64,000 nt of DNA from assembly GCF_030699305.1 (NCBI RefSeq), contig NZ_JAUYNB010000010.1, positions 62,001 through 126,000 of the forward strand, read 5' to 3'. The position numbers and the translations under genes are program-made. Of the stretch, positions 29,378-36,413 are shown piece by piece. The notes under the pieces are model-generated. The model was not told where the DNA came from and did no database searches. It was given only the letters and a program-made list of their open reading frames with translations. How positions within the stretch are numbered: position 1 is the first letter of the stretch; each line of letters starts with the position of its first letter. Source of the DNA: Novosphingobium sp. Its GTDB lineage: Bacteria > Pseudomonadota > Alphaproteobacteria > Sphingomonadales > Sphingomonadaceae.

Positions 29378-30577
29378 ATGAACATCCATGAATATCAGGC
29401 CAAGGAACTGCTCGCAAAGTTTGGCGTCAGCATTCCCAAGGGCATCGCCGCCATGACCGTGGCCGAAGCCGTCGAAGCTGCCAGGCAGCTGCCGGGGCCG
29501 CTCTACGTCGTGAAGTCGCAGATCCACGCTGGTGGCCGCGGCAAGGGCAAGTTCAAGGAACTCGGCCCCGATGCCAAGGGCGGCGTCCGTCTGGCCAAGA
29601 GCCTGGCAGAAGTCGAATCGCACGCGACCGAAATGCTCGGCAACACGCTGGTCACCATCCAGACCGGCGACGCGGGCAAGCAGGTGAACCGCCTCTATGT
29701 GACCGACGGCGTCGATATTGGCAGCGAATACTACCTGTCGATGGTGGTCGATCGTTCGACCGGCCGGATCGCACTGATCGTGTCGACCGAAGGCGGCATG
29801 GACATCGAGGAAGTCGCGCATTCGACCCCGGAAAAGATCACCACGATCATCGTCGACCCGGCGCAGGGCTTCATGCCGCACCACGGCCGCGCGGTGGCGT
29901 TCGCGCTGAAGCTGAAGGGTGACCTGAACAAGCAGGCGCAGGTGATGTCGAAGCAGCTGTACGACGCGTTCGTCGCGCTCGACTGTGCGATGCTCGAAAT
30001 CAACCCGCTCGCCGAAACCGGCGACGGGCAGCTTCAGGTGCTCGACACCAAGATGAGCTTCGATTCGAACGCGCTCTATCGTCACCCCGAGGTGATGGCG
30101 CTGCGCGACGAAACCGAGGAAGACCCGGCCGAAATCGAAGCCAGCAAGTATGACCTGGCCTACATCAAGCTGGACGGCAACATCGGCTGCATGGTCAACG
30201 GCGCGGGCCTCGCCATGGCGACGATGGACATCATCAAGCTGAACGGCGAATTTCCGGCCAACTTCCTCGATGTGGGCGGCGGCGCGACCAAGGAAAAGGT
30301 CACCGCAGCGTTCAAGATCATCCTGAAGGACCCGGCGGTGAAGGGCATTCTCGTCAACATCTTCGGCGGGATCATGAAGTGCGACATCATCGCCGACGGC
30401 ATCGTTGCCGCCGCGAAGGAAGTGAACCTGTCGGTTCCGCTGGTCGTCCGGCTCGAAGGCACGAACGTCGAACAGGGCAAGCAGATCCTCGAAAATTCGG
30501 GCCTGCCGATCGTGTCTGCCGCCAATCTGGGCGATGCGGCGCAGAAGATCGTGGCGGAAGTCCGCAAGATCGCCTGA
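29378..30577 (+). CDS. sucC: Succinyl-CoA synthetase subunit beta (ADP-forming)
   Basis: Beta subunit of the TCA-cycle enzyme that makes ATP from succinyl-CoA. The 399-residue protein has the ATP-grasp N-terminal domain ([17 protein letters not shown] start, [17 protein letters not shown]) and the C-terminal CoA-ligase domain with [14 protein letters not shown] and [16 protein letters not shown]. sucD, which encodes the alpha subunit and commonly lies next to it, is absent; a strong terminator follows directly. In this window the next genes are etfB and etfA. Confidence 0.97.
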   Translation: MNIHEYQAKELLAKFGVSIPKGIAAMTVAEAVEAARQLPGPLYVVKSQIHAGGRGKGKFKELGPDAKGGVRLAKSLAEVESHATEMLGNTLVTIQTGDAGKQVNRLYVTDGVDIGSEYYLSMVVDRSTGRIALIVSTEGGMDIEEVAHSTPEKITTIIVDPAQGFMPHHGRAVAFALKLKGDLNKQAQVMSKQLYDAFVALDCAMLEINPLAETGDGQLQVLDTKMSFDSNALYRHPEVMALRDETEEDPAEIEASKYDLAYIKLDGNIGCMVNGAGLAMATMDIIKLNGEFPANFLDVGGGATKEKVTAAFKIILKDPAVKGILVNIFGGIMKCDIIADGIVAAAKEVNLSVPLVVRLEGTNVEQGKQILENSGLPIVSAANLGDAAQKIVAEVRKIA

Positions 30578-30602
30578 TCCGGGCATCAGGACGAAGGAAT
30601 GC

Positions 30603-30646
30603 AGGCCGGGCCGCGCACCACGCGCAGCCCGGCCTTTCCTTTTTCC
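30603..30646 (+). terminator. Intrinsic terminator of sucC
   Basis: AGGCCGGGC (30603-30611) and GCCCGGCCT (30627-30635) form a perfect 9-bp stem with a 15-base loop that itself has CGCG pairing. A T-rich run TTTCCTTTTTCC follows. It starts 25 bases after the sucC stop and isolates sucC from etfBA. Confidence 0.85.
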
Positions 30647-30834
30647 AGTCGCGCTGCGGGTTATTTTCGGAAAGTCTGACGCGGCAGATGCGTTGCAGAT
30701 CGTCATCTGCACTTACAATCCCGGCATTTTCCGGCGCGCAAGGGTGCTCATGGCCCGATTCCGGGCTTGACCGCATACGCATGCGCGGCAATGGCGAATG
30801 CTGTTTCGCGATTAAGTGTGCGGCTAAAGCCTGG

Positions 30835-30863
30835 TTGACGTTTACGTAAACGCAAATTATGCG
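30835..30863 (+). promoter_or_regulatory. Promoter of etfBA with an embedded palindromic operator
   Basis: TTGACG (30835-30840) and TATGCG (30858-30863) are spaced by 17 bases as -35 and -10 boxes. The spacer contains the perfect palindrome CGTTTACGTAAACG (30839-30852). This resembles the motif reported for the MerR-type regulator LiuR, which controls branched-chain amino acid and acyl-CoA degradation genes in Proteobacteria; ETF receives electrons from that pathway. The assignment to LiuR is inference from memory of the motif. Confidence 0.55.
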
Positions 30864-30897
30864 GCACCGCAGCATTGAATGGGAAAGGCCTGAACCG

Positions 30898-31650
30898 ATG
30901 AAAGCCCTGGTCTGCGTCAAGCGCGTGATCGACTATAATGTGAAGCCGCGGGTCAAGTCCGACGGCACCGGCGTCGATCTTGCCAACGTAAAAATGAGCA
31001 TGAACCCCTTCGACGAAATCGCCGTCGAAGAAGCGATCCGCCTGAAGGAAAAGGGCGTCGTCACGGAAATCATCGCGGTTTCGGTCGGTCCGGCCAAGGC
31101 GCAGGAAACGCTGCGTACCGCGCTGGCCATGGGTGCAGACCGCGCCGTGCTGGTGCAGGTCGATGACGGCGTCGAGGTGGAACCGCTGGCCGTGGCCAAG
31201 ATCATCAAGGGTGTGGTCGGCGAAGAAGCCCCCGGCCTGATCATCACCGGCAAGCAGGCGATCGACGATGACAGCAACCAGGTCGGCCAGATGCTGGCCG
31301 CGCTGCTGGGCCGCCCGCAGGGCACCTTCGCCAACGAAATCACCGTCGAAGGCGATTCGGTCGTGGTGAAGCGCGAAGTCGATGGCGGTCTGGAAACGGT
31401 CAAGCTGGCGCTGCCCGCTGTCGTCACCACCGACCTGCGCCTGAACGAGCCGCGCTATGCTTCGCTGCCGAATATCATGAAGGCCAAGTCCAAGCCGCTC
31501 GCGAACAAGACCCCCGCCGATTACGGCGTGGACATCGCCCCGCGCCTGAAGACGCTGAAGGTTACCGAACCGGCCGTGCGGCAAGCTGGCGCCAAGGTCG
31601 CCGATGTCGACGCTCTGGTCGCCAAGATCAAGGAACTCGGGATCGCCTGA
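30898..31650 (+). CDS. etfB: Electron transfer flavoprotein subunit beta
   Basis: AMP-binding subunit of ETF, which accepts electrons from acyl-CoA dehydrogenases and passes them to ETF-ubiquinone oxidoreductase. The 250-residue protein starts [19 protein letters not shown], has the [16 protein letters not shown] recognition-loop region and the ETF-beta signature [19 protein letters not shown]. The ATG at 30898 follows a GGGAAAGG-type binding site. It is 27 bases upstream of etfA in the same operon. Confidence 0.97.
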   Translation: MKALVCVKRVIDYNVKPRVKSDGTGVDLANVKMSMNPFDEIAVEEAIRLKEKGVVTEIIAVSVGPAKAQETLRTALAMGADRAVLVQVDDGVEVEPLAVAKIIKGVVGEEAPGLIITGKQAIDDDSNQVGQMLAALLGRPQGTFANEITVEGDSVVVKREVDGGLETVKLALPAVVTTDLRLNEPRYASLPNIMKAKSKPLANKTPADYGVDIAPRLKTLKVTEPAVRQAGAKVADVDALVAKIKELGIA

Positions 31651-31677
31651 TCCCGCACCCGAACTAAGGAACGACAC

Positions 31678-32607
31678 ATGAAAACTCTCGTTTGGGTCGA
31701 ACACGACAACGCCTCGGTCAAGGACGCTACCCTGGCCGTCGTCACCGCCGCTGCGCAGCTGGGTGAAGTGCACCTGCTGGTCGCCGGGTCGGGCTGCGCC
31801 GCCGTTGCCGAAGCGGCCAAGAGCATCGCGGGCGTGGGCAAGGTCCACCTCGCCGATGACGCCGCCTATGCCAACGCGCTCGCCGAAAACGTCGCGCCGC
31901 TGGTGGCCGAGCTGATGGGCCACCACGACGCCTTCCTCGCGCCTGCCACCACCACCGGCAAGAACATCGCGCCGCGCGTCGCCGCGCTGCTCGACGTCGC
32001 GCAGATTTCGGACATTCTCTCGGTCGAAGGCCCCAAGACCTTCACCCGTCCGATCTATGCCGGCAACGCCATCGCCACGGTCGAATCGACTGACGCGAAG
32101 CTGGTCATCACCGTGCGCGGCACCGCCTTTGCCAAGGCCGAAACCACTGGCGGTTCGGGCAGCGTCGAAGCTGTTGCCGCTGGCGCCGATTCGGGCCTGT
32201 CGAGCTTCGTCGGTTCGGAAATCGCCAAGAGCGAGCGTCCGGAACTGACCAGCGCCAAGGTGATCGTCTCCGGCGGCCGCGCGCTGAAGGATGCCGAAAC
32301 GTTCCAGGCCACGATCTTCCCGCTGGCCGACAAGCTGGGCGCCGCCGTCGGCGCCAGCCGCGCGGCAGTCGACGCGGGCTATGCCCCCAACGACTATCAG
32401 GTCGGCCAGACCGGCAAGATCGTTGCCCCGGAAGTCTACGTCGCAATCGGGATTTCCGGCGCGATCCAGCACCTCGCGGGGATGAAGGACAGCAAGACCA
32501 TCATCGCCATCAACAAGGACGAAGACGCCCCGATCTTCCAGGTCGCCGACCTTGGCCTCGTGGCGGACCTGTTCAACGCGGTGCCGGAACTGACCGGCAA
32601 GCTCTGA
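31678..32607 (+). CDS. etfA: Electron transfer flavoprotein subunit alpha
   Basis: FAD-binding subunit of ETF. The 309-residue length is standard. The C-terminal FAD domain shows [36 protein letters not shown] and [26 protein letters not shown], in the canonical order. It completes the etfBA operon and is followed by a strong terminator. A decayed copy of the last 47 codons and terminator lies about 1.26 kb downstream, on the far side of the DUF2804 gene. Confidence 0.97.
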   Translation: MKTLVWVEHDNASVKDATLAVVTAAAQLGEVHLLVAGSGCAAVAEAAKSIAGVGKVHLADDAAYANALAENVAPLVAELMGHHDAFLAPATTTGKNIAPRVAALLDVAQISDILSVEGPKTFTRPIYAGNAIATVESTDAKLVITVRGTAFAKAETTGGSGSVEAVAAGADSGLSSFVGSEIAKSERPELTSAKVIVSGGRALKDAETFQATIFPLADKLGAAVGASRAAVDAGYAPNDYQVGQTGKIVAPEVYVAIGISGAIQHLAGMKDSKTIIAINKDEDAPIFQVADLGLVADLFNAVPELTGKL

Positions 32608-32634
32608 TCGGCGCGATCTGCGTGAAATGCGGAA

Positions 32635-32660
32635 AGGCCCTGCTTCGGCGGGGCCTTTTT
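32635..32660 (+). terminator. Intrinsic terminator of etfBA
   Basis: AGGCCCTGC and GCGGGGCCT pair over nine positions (one G-T wobble) around a TTCG tetraloop, followed by a T run. The position, 27 bases after the etfA stop, and the stable tetraloop make this one of the clearest terminators in the window. Confidence 0.9.
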
Positions 32661-32677
32661 GTATCTGCGTCAGCCAA

Positions 32678-33697
32678 TCACCACTTGTTGCGGACCTTTT
32701 CCGCAAAGCCGACCAGATTGTGGACAGCCAGCGTCGTGCCATCGTCCAGCACCACGGTTCCGGAGAACCGCCCGAACACCTGATCCTGAAAGGTCTTGAA
32801 CAGCCCCAGGTCAATCCGCTCGCGCCGGTTCACAATCGGCGTGAAGGTCATCTCAAAGCGGTGGTCATTGCTGGTGAATTGCCAGGGCGCGCCATCCAGC
32901 GGGCCAGCGGGCAGCGCGAATTCCACCCGGTCCAGCTTGTGCGCGCGCCCGTTCACGAAGACCATGTTCTCGCTGGCGGCAGCGGTATCGCCGAACCCGT
33001 AACCGATGTTGAAGCCAAAGGGCCGCCCCTCCACCAGTCCGGATGCAGAACCCCAGTACCAGGTGTTGTCATAAGTCCAGACCCCGCGCCCCCAGTCGAG
33101 CACGGCAAACGCCGCATCCGGGGTCAGCCGGATCGTTTCACCGCCCAGCACAATTGCCCCCGACACCGGCATGCAGTTGATTTTCTGGTTGTAATAGAAC
33201 GCCTTGGGGTTCTCCCTGAACGGGGTGGCAATCACCATCCGGTCCATCGGTGGCTGATCCAGCCGCAGCTCCCCGGACAGCCCCTTGCCGCCATCAAAGC
33301 CCGGTGCGGAAAAAGTCAGCCTGCGCCCGCCGTCCTCATGGCGAAACGCCAGCGCAACCGTGCCCCGCGCCTGCACCACGTCCCCCCGATCGGCGCTGGC
33401 CGGCAGCTTCATCCGCCCCAACGGCAACACGCGCACCGCGCCGTGGTTCACGGCCGTGCCCGCAACCAGATCCATCCATGACGTTCCCAGAAAGCCCAGA
33501 TAGCCGTTATCCGCCACGGTCAGCGCCAGCGCGAACCGGTCCGTCAGGATGCAGTAGTAATCCCATTCCTTGATCCGCAGCGCGCTGGCCCCAATCCGGG
33601 CGCGATCGTAACGGCGCAGTTCCTGCGTGGCCCAGCCAGCCTCGGCCAGCCGCCCCGTGTCATCAAGCAGATCGCCCGCGCTCAACTGGTGCTGCAT
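32678..33697 (-). CDS. DUF2804 family protein
   Basis: A 339-residue protein matching the DUF2804 pattern, with the hallmark segment [22 protein letters not shown] early on and repeated beta-strand sequence typical of a lipocalin- or hydroxysteroid-type barrel. No enzymatic motif is evident and I do not assign a function. The ATG at 33697 follows a strong GGAGGAGGGG ribosome binding site. It is transcribed towards etfA and is framed by the real etfA 3' end on one side and a decayed etfA 3' end on the other, which suggests it was inserted. Confidence 0.82.
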   Translation of the reverse strand: MQHQLSAGDLLDDTGRLAEAGWATQELRRYDRARIGASALRIKEWDYYCILTDRFALALTVADNGYLGFLGTSWMDLVAGTAVNHGAVRVLPLGRMKLPASADRGDVVQARGTVALAFRHEDGGRRLTFSAPGFDGGKGLSGELRLDQPPMDRMVIATPFRENPKAFYYNQKINCMPVSGAIVLGGETIRLTPDAAFAVLDWGRGVWTYDNTWYWGSASGLVEGRPFGFNIGYGFGDTAAASENMVFVNGRAHKLDRVEFALPAGPLDGAPWQFTSNDHRFEMTFTPIVNRRERIDLGLFKTFQDQVFGRFSGTVVLDDGTTLAVHNLVGFAEKVRNKW

Positions 33698-33727
33698 TTC
33701 CCCTCCTCCGCCGAATCAACGTTGCTC

Positions 33728-33860
33728 ATACAGCACCGCGCGGGGCTGAAGGACAACAAGACCTCCATACGGACGAGAACAGACCGATCTTCAAAATCGC
33801 GGATCTTGGCTGCGTGAGAGATTTGTTCAAGCGGCGAAGGAACTCACCGGCAAGCCCTGA
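33728..33860 (+). pseudogene. Decayed 3' end of a second etfA copy
   Basis: These bases match the last 144 bases of etfA (32464-32607) with an 11-base net loss. The first 36 bases differ from etfA at four positions. Translated pieces fall in three frames: IQHRAGLKDNKTSI (33728 on), DENRPIFKIADLGCVRDLF (33772 on) and ELTGKP with stop TGA (33840-33860). The etfA equivalents are [33 protein letters not shown] and ELTGKL. At least two frameshifts have occurred and no start remains, so it is a relic, not a gene. Confidence 0.88.
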
Positions 33861-33865
33861 TCATG

Positions 33866-33900
33866 AAAGAGTCGGTGTTTAGGCCGACCCTTTCATTTTC
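33866..33900 (+). terminator. Terminator-like hairpin after the etfA relic
   Basis: AAAGAGTCGG and CCGACCCTTT pair with one mismatch around an 8-base loop and are followed by CATTTTC. The hairpin lies at nearly the same distance from the relic stop codon as the true terminator from the etfA stop, so it is probably the ancestral terminator of the lost copy. It may now end transcription of nothing on the forward strand. Confidence 0.5.
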
Positions 33901-33913
33901 CTTACTGCAACTG

Positions 33914-34360
33914 TTACTCGGCAAGCGCCCTGCGGAATGCCTCCCGAGTGACAGGCATCATGCGGGCAACCCAATCATTTTCTGTTTCCTCGATCCATTC
34001 GATCAGATCGACGTTATCGTTGTTGGTGATCGTGTGAATGCGCTTAGTTAGTCCGGCCCATACACCGCGCAGGCCACCGACAGGCACACCCATGTCGGCC
34101 TCCAACTCGCGCAAAGAGAACGTCTCCCCAGCTTCGACGATCAAGCGGATGGCATTGGTTGTTTTTTCACCACACCCCTGAAGGAATGCGCGAGCCGCCT
34201 GAAGGCCAAGTTCGGCATACTCTTCCCCTTCCACGCCCTCATCGAACTGATATTCTGGTGGCCTCGCCATTTCAAAGCCAAGGTGCGCCGCCAGCTCTGC
34301 CTTGCAAGCAGGCGAGAGCATCCGTATGGTATCGGCATCGAGTGTGATTTGATTGGTCAT
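33914..34360 (-). CDS. Orphan protein with probable winged-helix region, unknown function
   Basis: A 148-residue acidic protein. The C-terminal half has a helix-turn-helix-like run, AIRLIVEAGETFSLRELEADMGV, followed by LRGVWAGLTKRIHTITNN, which would suit a winged helix with a basic wing. The N-terminal half shows an acidic stretch (FDEGVEGEEYAELG). I do not recognise the family. Codon use is less GC-rich than in the neighbours, suggesting transfer. The start at 34360 is set by AAGGA nine bases upstream (34373-34369). A perfect 18-bp inverted repeat abuts this binding site, so the protein may control its own expression. It could also be a phage- or plasmid-derived regulator. Confidence 0.7.
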   Translation of the reverse strand: MTNQITLDADTIRMLSPACKAELAAHLGFEMARPPEYQFDEGVEGEEYAELGLQAARAFLQGCGEKTTNAIRLIVEAGETFSLRELEADMGVPVGGLRGVWAGLTKRIHTITNNDNVDLIEWIEETENDWVARMMPVTREAFRRALAE

Positions 34361-34373
34361 TTCGATATTCCTT

Positions 34374-34416
34374 CTGGTTTTCATCAACGAAACTCAACTT
34401 CGTTGATGAAAACCAG
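34374..34416. promoter_or_regulatory. Perfect 18-bp inverted repeat in front of the orphan gene
   Basis: CTGGTTTTCATCAACGAA (34374-34391) and its exact reverse complement (34399-34416) are separated by seven bases. The left arm ends directly at the ribosome binding site of the gene at 34360. In RNA this would be a stable 18-bp hairpin in the leader; in DNA it could be a repressor site. Nothing in the window shares the sequence. Confidence 0.75.
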
Positions 34417-34418
34417 AT

Positions 34419-34466
34419 ACGAAACCGATTTCGTTATGTCAATCGTGGCATGAAAATATTTTCATG
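34419..34466. promoter_or_regulatory. Two further palindromes in the same control region
   Basis: ACGAAA and TTTCGT face each other across CCGA at 34419-34434. CATGAAAATATTTTCATG at 34449-34466 is a perfect 18-bp palindrome with no spacer. Together with the 18-bp inverted repeat at 34374, three dyads fill about 90 bases of AT-rich sequence between the orphan gene and the GNAT gene. The GNAT stop codon is only five bases from the last palindrome. Confidence 0.65.
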
Positions 34467-34470
34467 ATCC

Positions 34471-35001
34471 TTAAACCCGCTCATACAGCACCAACGCCGC
34501 TCCGCTGTCAGGCTGGTGCAACCCATAGCGCACGAAGCCCAGCTTGCCCGCCAGTGCATCCGATGCACCGTGGCCGTCCTCGATCATGCAGGCGATCCGC
34601 TGGCGGCCATGGGCGGCGTCGAACCATGCCAGCGCGGCCTCCATCACTTCGCGGGCGACGCCTTGCCCCCAGTGGTCCTGATGCACGATCCAGCCCGCTT
34701 CCGGCACGTCGTCCAGCCCCTGCCCAAAGCCGCGATGGCTGCGGAAGACGCCGCAGTTGGCGATGATCCGGTCCTGCCCGCGCGGCCGCACCATGAACGT
34801 GCCGTAGCCGTGCAGCGCCCAGCTGCCCGCGTTGCGGTGGAGGCGGTTGAACGTGTCCATTTCGGATGGCACGAAACCACCCAGAAAGCGGCGGGTCTCC
34901 TCGACCAGGGTGAGGTCGAACAGGCCGGGCAGGTCGCGCAGTGCAGGCTGCCACAGTTCGAACCGGGCGGTAGTCAGCAAGGGCGATCCCGGCTTGTTCA
35001 T
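34471..35001 (-). CDS. GNAT family N-acetyltransferase (RimJ/RimL-like)
   Basis: A 176-residue acetyltransferase with the RimJ/RimL layout: LLTTARFELWQPALRDLPGLFDL at the N-terminus, a mid segment EAGWIVHQDHWGQGVAREVMEAALAW that holds the acetyl-CoA loop (QGVAREV), and a C-terminal LAGKLGFVRYGLH. The substrate is unknown; relatives act on ribosomal protein N-termini or small molecules. The ATG at 35001 is the only start that gives the family N-terminus. A REP-like repeat lies upstream between it and the DUF445 gene. Confidence 0.85.
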   Translation of the reverse strand: MNKPGSPLLTTARFELWQPALRDLPGLFDLTLVEETRRFLGGFVPSEMDTFNRLHRNAGSWALHGYGTFMVRPRGQDRIIANCGVFRSHRGFGQGLDDVPEAGWIVHQDHWGQGVAREVMEAALAWFDAAHGRQRIACMIEDGHGASDALAGKLGFVRYGLHQPDSGAALVLYERV

Positions 35002-35025
35002 TGCTACCCCCTCCGCACCGCCTGC

Positions 35026-35109
35026 CCTGAGCTTGTCGAAGGGCCGACCTTTCGTTTCTGCGTTCATCGCGCCTGCATCGAGGAAAAGCAGTCCTTCGAC
35101 AAGCTCAGG
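35026..35109. repeat. Inverted repeat pair of the CCTGAGCTTGTCGAAGG family
   Basis: CCTGAGCTTGTCGAAGG at 35026-35042 is matched by its exact reverse complement at 35093-35109, with imperfect GC-rich flanks that extend the arms and 50 bases between them. I know this 17-base core as a very common dispersed intergenic repeat in sphingomonads and other high-GC Proteobacteria. It fills most of the gap between the DUF445 and GNAT genes and may end or protect transcripts. Confidence 0.85.
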
Positions 35110-35141
35110 ACGGGCGGATTTCAGGGCATGGTGCCCGATTG

Positions 35142-36413
35142 CTAGAGCAGCTGGTCGATCACGTGGATGGTCACGCCGACCAGCCCGCCGACCATGGTGC
35201 CGTTGATTCGGATGAACTGCAGGTCGCGGCCCACCGCGCCTTCGATTCGGTCGGTGACGGTCCGGGCGTCCCAGCGCTTGACCGTTTCGGACACCAGCCG
35301 GACGATCTGATCGCCATAGCGCGAGGCCGCGCCGACCAGCGTGCGGCGGGCGAAGCGGTTGATCTGGGCCTGCAGCGCGGGATCGTCGCGCAAGTGGCGG
35401 CCCAGTTCGGCGAGCGCTTCGGCCAGCTGCCCGCCGATTTCGCCTTCGGGGCGGCGCAGGCGTTCCAGCATGCCGGTGCGCAGCCGTTCCCACACGCCCT
35501 GCCACCAGGTGGACACCGCAGGGCTCGCGATCAGCTCACCCTTCATCCGCTCCACCCGTTCGCGCAGTTCAGCGTCGGTTTGCAGGTCCTGCGCCAGCTT
35601 GGCGAGGCCTTCCTCGACCTTGGCGCGCAACGGATGGTCGGGATTGACGATCACTTCGGCCAGCAGCTTGTACAGCCCGTCCAGCACCGAACTGGCCAGC
35701 CGTTCATCCAGCCCGGTCCAGCGCAGGATCGCGTTGGCGCGGACGTGGATCAGCTCGCGGACCAGTTCCTCATTGTCTTCCAGCGTCAGCCCGGTCCAGC
35801 GCACCAGCGATTCGATCACCGGCATGTGCCGCCGGTCGGCAATCGCGGTGCCCAGCATCTGGCCCAGCAGCGGCGACACCTCCAGCTTGTCGATCTGGCG
35901 AAACAGTCCGCCGCGCACCTGATGGCCCAGCCGCTCAGGATCGAGCGATTCGAGCGCCTGCGCCAGCAGTTCCGCTGCGCCCGCGCGGACCCGCCCGCCG
36001 CCGCCGCTCTGCGGATCGGCCAGCCAGCCGCCTACCGCCGCCGCGATATTGGTGCTGCGCATCCGCCGGGCCACCACTTGCGGGGTCAGGAAGTTGGTGC
36101 GCAGGAACGCCGCCATCGTATCGGCGATCCGGTCCTTGTTTTCCGGCACGATCGCGGTGTGCGGGATCGGCAGGCCGAGCGGATGACGGAACAGCGCGGT
36201 CACCGCGAACCAGTCTGCCAGCCCGCCGACCATCGCCGCCTCGGCAAACGCCAGGACATAGCCCCAGGCGGGATGGACCCCGGTGAACTGCCGCGCGACC
36301 AGATATATGCCCGCCATGACCACCAGCAGTCCGGTGGCGAACAAGCGCATCCGCCGTGCCCGATCGGCGGGAACCGCGCCGTCGGGGCGCAGCGCTGGGG
36401 CGGGACTGGTCAC
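35142..36413 (-). CDS. DUF445 family membrane protein
   Basis: A 423-residue protein of the DUF445 (YjiN-like) family. It has an N-terminal transmembrane pair (about 22-70: LFATGLLVVMAGIYLVAR and a second hydrophobic run AAMVGGLADWFAVTALF), the signature FRHPLGLPIPHTAIVPENKDRIA, long helical middle repeats and a C-terminal membrane helix (MVGGLVGVTIHVIDQLL). Function is unknown. The GTG start overlaps the stop of the RND transporter gene (GTGA), so it is the third gene of that operon. Confidence 0.88.
   Translation of the reverse strand: MTSPAPALRPDGAVPADRARRMRLFATGLLVVMAGIYLVARQFTGVHPAWGYVLAFAEAAMVGGLADWFAVTALFRHPLGLPIPHTAIVPENKDRIADTMAAFLRTNFLTPQVVARRMRSTNIAAAVGGWLADPQSGGGGRVRAGAAELLAQALESLDPERLGHQVRGGLFRQIDKLEVSPLLGQMLGTAIADRRHMPVIESLVRWTGLTLEDNEELVRELIHVRANAILRWTGLDERLASSVLDGLYKLLAEVIVNPDHPLRAKVEEGLAKLAQDLQTDAELRERVERMKGELIASPAVSTWWQGVWERLRTGMLERLRRPEGEIGGQLAEALAELGRHLRDDPALQAQINRFARRTLVGAASRYGDQIVRLVSETVKRWDARTVTDRIEGAVGRDLQFIRINGTMVGGLVGVTIHVIDQLL

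Larger units (their letters stand above)
30578..30897. other. Intergenic region between sucC and etfB
   Basis: No gene is supported in these 320 bases. They hold the sucC terminator at the left end and the palindromic promoter region of etfB at the right end, both listed separately. Between them the base composition is more AT-rich than in the genes. A weak long-range pairing is seen between GCAGATGCGTTGCAGAT and the following ATCTGC, but I cannot assign it. Confidence 0.7.

Noticed and set aside
30748..32814. Open frame of 688 codons opposite etfB and etfA
   Set aside because: Antisense shadow of two well-identified genes; it also crosses the terminator and promoter regions of etfBA.
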